Assembly: GCA_944326335.1 (NCBI GenBank)
Contig: CALVDM010000005.1
Coordinates: 1-64,000 of the forward strand
Source of the DNA: an uncultured Bacteroidales bacterium
Lineage (GTDB): Bacteria > Bacteroidota > Bacteroidia > Bacteroidales > UBA932
Direction of reading: 5' to 3'
Length of the DNA: 64,000 nt
In this document: one piece after another, positions 27,043 to 34,226 of the stretch
Layout of the letters: each line of letters opens with the position of its first letter
How positions within the stretch are numbered: position 1 is the stretch's first letter
Position numbers and translations under genes: made by a program
The notes under the pieces: model-generated
The model's database searches: none
The model's input: only the letters and a program-made list of their open reading frames with translations
Told to the model about the DNA's origin: nothing

Positions 27043-27919
27043 CTCCGAAGACAGTTTTGAAGGTCAGTTCCGCGGCCTGCACGTCAGGCAGGCATTCCAG
27101 ATGATAGATGGAGGACGACGACACTACATCCGACACGAAATCGCAGACCATGTCAGATGTCTCATCCACATAATTGAAGGCAGGAGGTGCGGACGGAAGC
27201 AGGGCACCTATGGACTGCAGCGGAGAAAGTGCGGCAATCCTGTTGAAAGGTGCCTGGCTGAGCCTGACCATGGCTTTCAACGGATAGGACTCCTGCCTGT
27301 AGCACGGAGTCTTGCCGCTCCATGGAGAGCCGTAGACAATCACCTTGCCTGGGCCGCAGACTCTCACGAAAGGGCTGTCGTCATTCAACAGGAACATCTC
27401 CGGATACCTCTCCCTCAGAAGCCTCGTATGGGTGCTCTTCCCTGTACCGGATTCCCCGAGGAACATTGCTGCCGAACCTTTGAACACATTCACGGAACTG
27501 TGTATCGCAGCGCATCCGTGCGGGAGACACAGCATGTTCAGGGCCATCCACAGTCCGAACCTGGCCATCGACGGGGAATATCTCCCGACGGTGCACCTGA
27601 CGACGGTATCTCCCGGAGTCCAGACAAGCACAAGGGTAGAGGCGCGGTCAGGGGCCTTCATGTCGAAATACAAGCCATCCCCGAGCCTGCCGTAAGAACA
27701 GTCTATGCCTTCGAAACTTATCTCGTAACATACCCTTCTCGAAGAGTATTCCGCAGACGACAGGAGCTCTGCCTCGTCAAGCGATGTCAAGACATGGAAA
27801 TCCGGAGTCCTGTCCGTAAGGAAGTCCCTGAAAGCCCCGGACTTCGCAATGAACGCAGTGAAATGCTCCCCTGTGACGGAGAACGTGAAATCTGCGACCG
27901 ATATGTTCACAGCTGCCAT
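27032..27919 (-). CDS. HPr kinase/PEP-carboxykinase-like P-loop protein of the PqqD cassette
   Basis: 295 residues. The C-terminal half has an HPrK/PEPCK-type nucleotide site: AAIHSS (His140), Walker A GESGTGKST at 155-163, and an acidic NDDSP at 179-183. The N-terminal half (1-130) is a beta-rich region with no clear match. It is not a real HprK: it lacks the family's N-terminal domain and no HPr gene is nearby. Homologues in lasso-peptide clusters (the PadeK/ThcoK type) phosphorylate a serine of the precursor peptide. By analogy it may phosphorylate a peptide handled by the neighbouring PqqD-like protein. It begins 7 bases after the ABC transporter stop and overlaps the peptidase gene by 11 bases. 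Confidence 0.75.
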   Translation of the reverse strand: MAAVNISVADFTFSVTGEHFTAFIAKSGAFRDFLTDRTPDFHVLTSLDEAELLSSAEYSSRRVCYEISFEGIDCSYGRLGDGLYFDMKAPDRASTLVLVWTPGDTVVRCTVGRYSPSMARFGLWMALNMLCLPHGCAAIHSSVNVFKGSAAMFLGESGTGKSTHTRLLRERYPEMFLLNDDSPFVRVCGPGKVIVYGSPWSGKTPCYRQESYPLKAMVRLSQAPFNRIAALSPLQSIGALLPSAPPAFNYVDETSDMVCDFVSDVVSSSSIYHLECLPDVQAAELTFKTVFGDGK

Positions 27920-27926
27920 ATTATTT

Positions 27927-29588
27927 TCATTTCTTCTTGCCTGTCAATTCATCGAGGTCGATGACAGTCCTGCACGAGGCAAGCGTCTCCTGCCTGTGTG
28001 CAATGACCACCACCGTAAGGGAAGAGTCCACGCGCGACAGCTCTGCAATGAAGCTGTTTATCTCCGCCTCCGCCTTGACATCAACGGATGATGTGGCCTC
28101 GTCGAAAAAGAGCACTGACGCTCCCTTGTACAACGCCCTTGCTATGCCTATGCGCTGCCTCTGACCGCCTGAGACGGAATTTCCTGCTTCTGCCAGACGC
28201 GTGTCCATGCCTTCCGGGAGAGATGAAATCCAGTCCCACAGACCTACCTTCCGGAATATGTGCACGAGCTTCTGCCTGTCTGCCGCAGCGGGGTCCGAGC
28301 CGAATGCGACATTCTCCACGAATGTGCCGCTGACAAGGAAGACATCCTGCGGCACGTAGCCTATGGCAGACTGCCATGAGCCCACATTTTCCCGGGTTAT
28401 CTTCACATCGTCCACATACAGGCCTCCCTTCTCAGGCTCGTAGAATCCCATCAGGAGATTGAACAGAGTCGTCTTTCCGGCACCGGAATGCCCCTTGATG
28501 CCGATATAGTCCCCTTTCCTTATCTCGAGGCTGAAATCCTTGAACAGGAGTTCTCCTCCATATCCGAAACTGACCGAACGCAGGGAGAACGAGCGGTCGA
28601 ACCGGATTCTGTCATGCTTCCTGCCGTAGTCCACGTCAGGTACGGGTCCGTCCAGCATGTCTTTCAGAACATCTACGCTGTAGGCCGCGGACTGGATGGC
28701 GGAACTGCTTCCTACCACGGCACGCACGGACGGCAATATCTTCATCGCAGACAGGGCGAATATGCCGAAAGTCATCGACATGCCCCACGAAGTGGACATC
28801 GACAACAGCATGAGTATCACTATCGAGAGCATCACTGTCATCTCCATGAACCCCGTGGACAGTGCGGAATATGATTCGGATTTCATCCTCACATCCCTGA
28901 TGCGGGACAGGTTGGAGTGGAAAGTATCCATCTGGAAGCCCACTGCACCGTTTATGAAATACTCCGGATACCCCTTGAGAAGCTGGAAAACGGAGCGGGC
29001 CTGTCCTCTCCTTGCCTCATTCTCCTCAACCCCGAGCCTCTTCATCCTCGAGCGGATGAAGTATGTATAGAAGAACATGAACGGACCTATCACAAGGAGA
29101 AAGGCGAGGGTCGGAAGCGGCTCGTATATGAAAAGCGACACGAGGATTATCAGGAGCAGCAGGACAGATGACACTGCATTCAGGAGGGACATCATCACCC
29201 CGGAAGTGAAGGTCATCGTCACTGCGTTCACCTTGTTGGCCAGGTCCACACTGTCGGACTTCCGCACGAACAGGAGACCTCTCGCCATGAAGCTGCGCAG
29301 CACCTTGTCCGAGAGTGTGGCATACATGGAGAACACGTACCGGCTTCTGAACCTGGTCAGCAGCACAACCGCAAGGTTCTTCACGATGATGAAGGCCATC
29401 GCCGCAGCGGCCACGGGAAGCACGGACACAGCATCTCCCCCATCCTCAAGCACACCCGCAAGCACAGGGATGAACACCACGACACCTGCAAAGTCAAGGA
29501 GTGCCCTCAGGAACAGGGAGGCTGCCACAAGTATGCCTTTTTTCCGGAAATTCTCAGGTATAATGGAATATATATCCTTGAATTTCAT
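27927..29588 (-). CDS. ABC exporter (fused membrane and ATPase domains)
   Basis: 553 residues from the ATG at 29588, which begins KFKDIYSIIPENFRKKG. The open frame extends to 29720 but would overlap the PqqD-like gene, and the upstream residues look non-coding. Six-helix type-I exporter domain (about 10-300) and one ATPase domain with GHSGAGKTT near residue 366, SGGQRQR near 468, and the DEATSSVD Walker B. No C39 peptidase domain is present, so any leader cleavage must come from elsewhere, possibly the S26B-like protein two genes down. It starts 4 bases after the PqqD-like stop. The substrate is unknown. A peptide is suggested by the neighbours. Confidence 0.85.
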   Translation of the reverse strand: MKFKDIYSIIPENFRKKGILVAASLFLRALLDFAGVVVFIPVLAGVLEDGGDAVSVLPVAAAAMAFIIVKNLAVVLLTRFRSRYVFSMYATLSDKVLRSFMARGLLFVRKSDSVDLANKVNAVTMTFTSGVMMSLLNAVSSVLLLLIILVSLFIYEPLPTLAFLLVIGPFMFFYTYFIRSRMKRLGVEENEARRGQARSVFQLLKGYPEYFINGAVGFQMDTFHSNLSRIRDVRMKSESYSALSTGFMEMTVMLSIVILMLLSMSTSWGMSMTFGIFALSAMKILPSVRAVVGSSSAIQSAAYSVDVLKDMLDGPVPDVDYGRKHDRIRFDRSFSLRSVSFGYGGELLFKDFSLEIRKGDYIGIKGHSGAGKTTLFNLLMGFYEPEKGGLYVDDVKITRENVGSWQSAIGYVPQDVFLVSGTFVENVAFGSDPAAADRQKLVHIFRKVGLWDWISSLPEGMDTRLAEAGNSVSGGQRQRIGIARALYKGASVLFFDEATSSVDVKAEAEINSFIAELSRVDSSLTVVVIAHRQETLASCRTVIDLDELTGKKK

Positions 29589-29592
29589 CAGG

Positions 29593-29871
29593 CTACTCTG
29601 CCAAAAGTTTGCATTCCGCCAGCTTTTCGCACCAGGCGCGTGCATCGCGCTCCGCAACGGCTTCGTCAATCCCGTACTCCGCGACAAGGGCGGAAGACAC
29701 GTCGGAAATCTCGAAATCACGGCCGGACATCCTGTCCCAGAGGAAAAGCGATGTGGAATTGAGCGATATGATTCTGGTCATGTCAGCCCCGTTCTTTCCC
29801 TGCATTATCACAACATGCTGCCCGGCCATCTCCCGGACCTTGTATCTGTCAGAAATTCTCATTTCAACCAT
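29593..29871 (-). CDS. PqqD-family peptide-binding protein (RRE-type)
   Basis: About 92 residues from the ATG at 29871 (or 89 from 29862). A longer frame to 29997 would overlap the CE8 gene and has no family similarity. The body (YKVREMAGQHVV, RIISLNSTSLFLWDRM, VSSALVAEYGID) matches the PqqD fold, a small winged-helix-like domain that in many RiPP pathways binds the leader of the precursor peptide. It is first in a four-gene cassette with an exporter, a kinase-like ATPase and a peptidase. No short precursor gene is seen in the 73 bases upstream. Confidence 0.8.
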   Translation of the reverse strand: MVEMRISDRYKVREMAGQHVVIMQGKNGADMTRIISLNSTSLFLWDRMSGRDFEISDVSSALVAEYGIDEAVAERDARAWCEKLAECKLLAE

Positions 29872-29913
29872 GTTTGATTCATGGACAAAATTACAAAGAA
29901 ACCGGGAGCGGAG

Positions 29914-29942
29914 CAAATGTAATTGACAAGCGTTGCGGCAAA
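29914..29942 (-). promoter_or_regulatory. Promoter of the PqqD-like/exporter cassette
   Basis: On the minus strand TTTG (29939-29942) and TACATTTG (29914-29921) are separated by 17 bases, matching both Bacteroidetes promoter boxes. It lies in the 73-base gap before the PqqD-like gene. A second TAATTTTG is at 29886-29893. Confidence 0.6.
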
Positions 29943-29944
29943 TG

Positions 29945-31486
29945 CTACTCGGCCCATGAATATCCGTGAGGACAGGCCGAGAACACGGCTGCGGCATCCT
30001 TGTAATACGTCAAATACGCCTCGTCTGTCAGGACCGTGCTCCCGGAATACCTTGAAGAAAGATCCAGGGCCACACCGGACCTGTTGGTGCTGCCGTATTC
30101 CTTCCATCCGTCCCTCGCGGTTGCCTGCGAAGGGGCAGGTGCAGGGGACGACAGCCATCCCGCATCGGAAATATGGCTGCCCATCCTGCAGTTCACGTAT
30201 GTGACATTGTCACTGGCGGTCCTGTCACCGCCGGAGCGCGCCAGGTACACCGTGCCGTCACCTACTTCGGAATCAGCCGTCAGGTTGCAGTCAAGGAACA
30301 CGAACCCTCTGTCACCGGCAGAGCATCTCGCCTGCACTATGTAGCCGCCGTCACATGAATGGATGGAGCATGAATCGAAGAGCGCCGCCTTGACGTATCC
30401 CCAGATGAAATCCACGTCTCCGGTCACGGAACAATCCCTGAAGGCACACCATCCCTTGAGTTCCATGGTATCCTGCTCACTTGTGAAATTGCAGCCCTCG
30501 GCCACAAGCCTGCCGTCACTGCTGTTGAAATAGATGGTCTCCGCCTGGCTTCCGTCCCCGTGAGTATTCACGAGTGCGATATCTTCGAAGCGCAGCATGT
30601 CACAGAGCTCCACAAGGACGACAGAACGTCCTCCGACCTTGCCGACAGGCTCTCCGGGTTCCGGCACCTTGTCAGTGCCGCTGCCCACACCGTCGGTGTA
30701 CGCGTTGCAGTTGTCGAAACTGATTATGGTGTTGTACCTGCCTTCCCCTCTTATCGTGAGATTATTCTTGCTGCGGATGAAAAGCTGTTCCTCGTACACG
30801 CCTTCAGAGACGGATATCGTGAGGTCATGGCTCTGCCCGCAGCTGTTCGCGAAATTGACGGCGCCCTGGACCGTCATGAAGTCGCAGTCCCTGCTCCCGA
30901 CTGTCACTTCCTGGTCCTTCGCAGGCTGCGGCATCACCTTAAACGACCACTCGCCAAGACCTATGCCTTTGAAGCCGTCTGCAAGAATTGCCCCTTCCGG
31001 TATCTCAACGGAGTATTCCTGCCCGAATGAAAGCTTGTCCGAATGCAGGCGCACAGTGACGGTGTTCCCCGACACGGAGACAGGATTGTAGTACACAATG
31101 CGGTAATATCCGAGTGCTGAAGAACCTATGGCATCCATGGCTGTGGTGAAAGCCGTTGAGGCGTTCATCTGCGGTTTTCCCTGGAGCAGGGCCTCCACGT
31201 CAGCCATATCAATCATGTCCGTGACATTGCCTGCCGCATCCTTTACCAGTATCTGTCCGGATGTACCAAGACTCGGGGCCGTCCTGAAGGTGAGGGTAAG
31301 ATAGGAGTCTACGCATGCGTTGGCACCGGACGGATATGCAGTGTAGCTGTCTGTCACGAGCTCGACCGGGCGTTCCATCGGCTGCCCCTCACCCGAACCG
31401 GTGTCGCCGCCCTTGTCCTTACTGCAGGAAAATACCGCCGGCAATGTCGCCATGGCAATCAGAAGTTTGAAAACGGAAGTATTCAT
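29945..31486 (-). CDS. CE8 pectinesterase lipoprotein with N-terminal Ig-like domain
   Basis: About 513 residues from the ATG at 31486. An in-frame TTG at 31510 lies in the promoter element and gives no better signal. Lipoprotein signal ending VFSC, then an Ig-like (SbsA/Big_5-type) domain (about 35-195). The CE8 beta-helix follows (about 198-500). Catalytic positions appear intact: EQDT, GDVDFIWG and an Arg in YLARSGG, although the usual LGRPW and DFIFG are altered. It would remove methyl esters from pectin at the cell surface. It is separated from the main pectin locus by the rplY-pth genes and the peptide-export cassette and has its own promoter. Confidence 0.88.
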   Translation of the reverse strand: MNTSVFKLLIAMATLPAVFSCSKDKGGDTGSGEGQPMERPVELVTDSYTAYPSGANACVDSYLTLTFRTAPSLGTSGQILVKDAAGNVTDMIDMADVEALLQGKPQMNASTAFTTAMDAIGSSALGYYRIVYYNPVSVSGNTVTVRLHSDKLSFGQEYSVEIPEGAILADGFKGIGLGEWSFKVMPQPAKDQEVTVGSRDCDFMTVQGAVNFANSCGQSHDLTISVSEGVYEEQLFIRSKNNLTIRGEGRYNTIISFDNCNAYTDGVGSGTDKVPEPGEPVGKVGGRSVVLVELCDMLRFEDIALVNTHGDGSQAETIYFNSSDGRLVAEGCNFTSEQDTMELKGWCAFRDCSVTGDVDFIWGYVKAALFDSCSIHSCDGGYIVQARCSAGDRGFVFLDCNLTADSEVGDGTVYLARSGGDRTASDNVTYVNCRMGSHISDAGWLSSPAPAPSQATARDGWKEYGSTNRSGVALDLSSRYSGSTVLTDEAYLTYYKDAAAVFSACPHGYSWAE

Positions 31487-31507
31487 AGTCGTGCAATGAT
31501 GTTTCCG

Positions 31508-31515
31508 CAAATATA
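31508..31515 (-). promoter_or_regulatory. -7 promoter element of the stand-alone CE8 gene
   Basis: Reads TATATTTG on the minus strand, 21 bases before the ATG at 31486. It supports that start over the upstream TTG. Confidence 0.6.
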
Positions 31516-31596
31516 ATCACTGCCAGGCTATGCCGTCTGGACAAATCTTCAAAACATCCGGACTAATTCTCCATTCCCTGGCCGTGGCGCAATTTG

Positions 31597-32991
31597 TCAG
31601 TCCTTCTGCAGTGATTTTATATAGGAATCTATGGCTGCAGCGGCCTTCCTTCCTGCACCCATGGCAAGAATGACCGTAGCTGCCCCAGTCACGGCATCAC
31701 CGCCGGCAAACACACCCGGTCTCGAGGTCCGCCCGTCCTCGTCGGCAACCACACATCCTCTCCGGTTGGTCTCGAGCCCGGAAGTAGTCCTCGCGATGAG
31801 AGGGTTCGGGGATGTCCCGAGAGCCATTATCACCGAGTCGGCATCAATCTCGAATTCAGAGCCGGGAACAGGCACCGGAGAACGCCTTCCGCTTTCGTCA
31901 GGCTCCCCGAGCTCCATCCTTATGCAACGTATCCTACTGACCCAGCCCTTGTCGTCCCCGATTATCTCCACCGGATTCGACAGCATCATGAACCTGACGC
32001 CTTCCTCCTTGGCATGATGGACCTCCTCCCTTCTCGCAGGAAGTTCCTTCTCGGTCCTGCGGTAGACGACAGTGACATCCCCGCCGAGACGCAAAGCTGT
32101 CCTGGCAGCATCCATGGCCACATTTCCGCCGCCGACGACCACGACTTTCCTCGCGTGCATCACCGGTGTAAGGTAATCGTCCCTGTAGGCATCCATCAGG
32201 TTGTTCCTTGTCAGAAATTCATTTGCAGAGAACACCCCGTTCAGATTTTCTCCCGGAATGTCCATGAACCGTGGCAGGCCGGCACCGGAACCGATGAAAA
32301 CCGCACTGAAACCTTCCTTGCCAAGCAGGGAATCTACCGTCACTGTCCTTCCGACCACCACATTTGTCTCTATCTTCACCCCGAGAGCCTTCACATCGGC
32401 TATTTCAGCGGCCACGACCTTCTCCTTCGGAAGCCTGAATTCCGGGATTCCGTATTCGAGGACCCCGCCAGGTTTGTGGAGCGCCTCGAAGATGGTGACA
32501 TCATATCCGGCCTTCGCCAGGTCGTAAGAGCAGGCAAGACCGGCAGGGCCGCTGCCTACCACTGCCACCTTGAAGCCGTTGGACGGAGCCTTGGCCACGC
32601 TTCTTCCGCCACGCGCCCTCGTCCAGTCCGCCACGAACCTCTCGAGCTTACCTATGGCCACCGGCTCCCCTTTCACGCCGAGGATACAGCTGCCCTCGCA
32701 CTGGGTCTCCTGGGGACATACCCTTCCGCATACTGCCGGCAATGAAGAATCTTCGGCTATCACAGAAGACGCTGTCACGAAATCGCCGGATGCCACGGCA
32801 GCTATGAACTCCGGTATCTTGACGGATACCGGGCATGCCGCCACACAACGAGGGTTCCGGCAATGCAGGCATCTCGAAGCCTCGAGGACAGCCTCGCTTT
32901 CATCATATCCGTAGCATACTTCATCAAAATTCGCGGCCCGCGCCTTCGCATCCTGCTCACGCACAGGCACTCTCGGTATCTTGTTTGCCAT
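31597..32991 (-). CDS. NfnB-type / GltD-like NADPH oxidoreductase large subunit
   Basis: 464 residues. N-terminal [4Fe-4S] Cys pattern (CLHCRNPRCVAACP and CGRVCPQETQCEGSC), then a glutamate-synthase-small-subunit-like fold with FAD motif GSGPAGLAC and NAD(P) motif GGGNVAMDAA. Alone this family is annotated as glutamate synthase beta subunit. Paired 18 bases after an NfnA-type flavoprotein, it is better read as NfnB of the NADH-dependent reduced ferredoxin:NADP+ oxidoreductase. That complex balances ferredoxin, NADH and NADPH pools in anaerobes by electron bifurcation. Confidence 0.85.
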   Translation of the reverse strand: MANKIPRVPVREQDAKARAANFDEVCYGYDESEAVLEASRCLHCRNPRCVAACPVSVKIPEFIAAVASGDFVTASSVIAEDSSLPAVCGRVCPQETQCEGSCILGVKGEPVAIGKLERFVADWTRARGGRSVAKAPSNGFKVAVVGSGPAGLACSYDLAKAGYDVTIFEALHKPGGVLEYGIPEFRLPKEKVVAAEIADVKALGVKIETNVVVGRTVTVDSLLGKEGFSAVFIGSGAGLPRFMDIPGENLNGVFSANEFLTRNNLMDAYRDDYLTPVMHARKVVVVGGGNVAMDAARTALRLGGDVTVVYRRTEKELPARREEVHHAKEEGVRFMMLSNPVEIIGDDKGWVSRIRCIRMELGEPDESGRRSPVPVPGSEFEIDADSVIMALGTSPNPLIARTTSGLETNRRGCVVADEDGRTSRPGVFAGGDAVTGAATVILAMGAGRKAAAAIDSYIKSLQKD

Positions 32992-33009
32992 AAGCCTATA
33001 ATTTTCCAG

Positions 33010-33858
33010 TTATCTTATGCGGCACTTGTGGTCGGCCTCGACCTCCTCAGAACGGTACATACCCTGCCGGCGCATGGCCTCGTCGAAATCCACGTCATAG
33101 CCGTTGAACTCCGGCCCCTCCACACAGGCGAACCTTGTCTTTCCCGCCACAGTCACACGGCATGCGCCGCACATGCCTGTACCGTCCACCATGATAGTGT
33201 TGAGACTCACAGTTATAGGAATGCCGAGCCTCTTTGCCGTCATGGTAGCGAATTTCATCATCACCATTGGGCCTATGGCCACAGCCATGTCGTAGCGGCG
33301 GCCGTCCTCGAGCACTACCTTCTCGAGCATCGCAGTGACATTCCCCTTGAAACCTTCGCTGCCGTCATCCGTACAGATGAACAGGTTGTCACAACATTCC
33401 GCCATCTCGTCCCTGTAGATTATGAGGTCAGAGGTCCTCGCACCTATTATCACGTCCACACTCACCCCGCGGGATTTCAGATACTTCACCTGGGGATACA
33501 CCGGAGCCGTACCTACGCCGCCGGCGATGAATATGTAACGCCTGCCTTCCAGCTCGGCATCGGACATGGACACGAATTCCGAAGGCAGACCGAGAGGGCC
33601 GACGACATCTTCGAGGCACTCCCCTTCCCCGAGGGCGCATATCTCCCTGGTGGATGCACCTATCTTCTGCGTCACTATGGTCACGGAGCCTTCGTCGGCA
33701 TCATAGTCGCTTATGGTCAACGGTATCCTTTCACCGTGTTCATCCGTCCTGACAATCAGGAACTGCCCCGGACGGGCAGCTTCAGCCACCCTCGGAGCCA
33801 GCACTTTCATCCTGCATATTGCAGGAGACAGCATTTCTTTAGACAATATCCTGTACAT
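33010..33858 (-). CDS. NfnA-type FAD/NAD-binding subunit (sulfide/dihydroorotate dehydrogenase-like)
   Basis: 282 residues from the ATG at 33858. A TTG two codons earlier (33864) is in frame but less likely. It has a ferredoxin-reductase-type FAD domain (about 1-100), an NAD domain (AGGVGTAPVYPQVKYL) and a C-terminal [2Fe-2S] cluster motif, MCGACRV followed by FACVEGP. It is the small partner of the NfnB-like protein just downstream. The pair probably couples NADH, ferredoxin and NADP+. A role as a dihydroorotate or sulfide dehydrogenase subunit is less likely because the usual partners are absent. Confidence 0.88.
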   Translation of the reverse strand: MYRILSKEMLSPAICRMKVLAPRVAEAARPGQFLIVRTDEHGERIPLTISDYDADEGSVTIVTQKIGASTREICALGEGECLEDVVGPLGLPSEFVSMSDAELEGRRYIFIAGGVGTAPVYPQVKYLKSRGVSVDVIIGARTSDLIIYRDEMAECCDNLFICTDDGSEGFKGNVTAMLEKVVLEDGRRYDMAVAIGPMVMMKFATMTAKRLGIPITVSLNTIMVDGTGMCGACRVTVAGKTRFACVEGPEFNGYDVDFDEAMRRQGMYRSEEVEADHKCRIR

Positions 33859-33874
33859 ACTCAAAATTTTCTTT

Positions 33875-34210
33875 TCAGACCTTTTCCACAGTGTAGCCGA
33901 GTTTCTCCAGGGCTGCCTTCAGTTTCTGTTCGGAAGTGCGCGAAGCGTCGTACCTTATCCATACGGTATGCTTGTCAAGAGACACCTCCAGTCCCTTCAC
34001 CCCTTTCTCGAAAGATATGTTTTCAGTAATTTTGGCCACGCACTTCTCACAATGCATGTTCACCGAGAACACGACCTCCTTCAGGTCCTTCGCCGGTTTC
34101 TTCTGCAGGCATGCTGCATCCTGCGATGCTGAAATACGTGCTGACGCCGGCTCTCCCGCAAAGGCGAGAGCCATGACTGCGACAAGTGAAAAAACAATTG
34201 AACTCTTCAT
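33875..34210 (-). CDS. Secreted heavy-metal-associated (HMA) domain protein
   Basis: 111 residues from the ATG at 34210. The longer frame to 34264 overlaps the TonB-receptor gene and is not needed. A signal peptide (to about residue 23) is followed by one HMA domain (about 44-110) with a CxxC metal site, MHCEKC. Such domains bind Cu(I) or similar soft metals. The export signal makes this a periplasmic metal chaperone rather than a cytoplasmic one. It lies 16 bases after the TonB-receptor gene, so the two probably work together in metal capture or detoxification. Confidence 0.85.
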   Translation of the reverse strand: MKSSIVFSLVAVMALAFAGEPASARISASQDAACLQKKPAKDLKEVVFSVNMHCEKCVAKITENISFEKGVKGLEVSLDKHTVWIRYDASRTSEQKLKAALEKLGYTVEKV

Positions 34211-34226
34211 ATCCGAAACTCTTGAA

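Noticed and set aside
26566..29871. Calling the PqqD cassette a lasso-peptide cluster.
   Set aside because: The asparagine-synthetase-like cyclase and transglutaminase-like leader protease are missing, and no precursor is visible; the looser description is safer.
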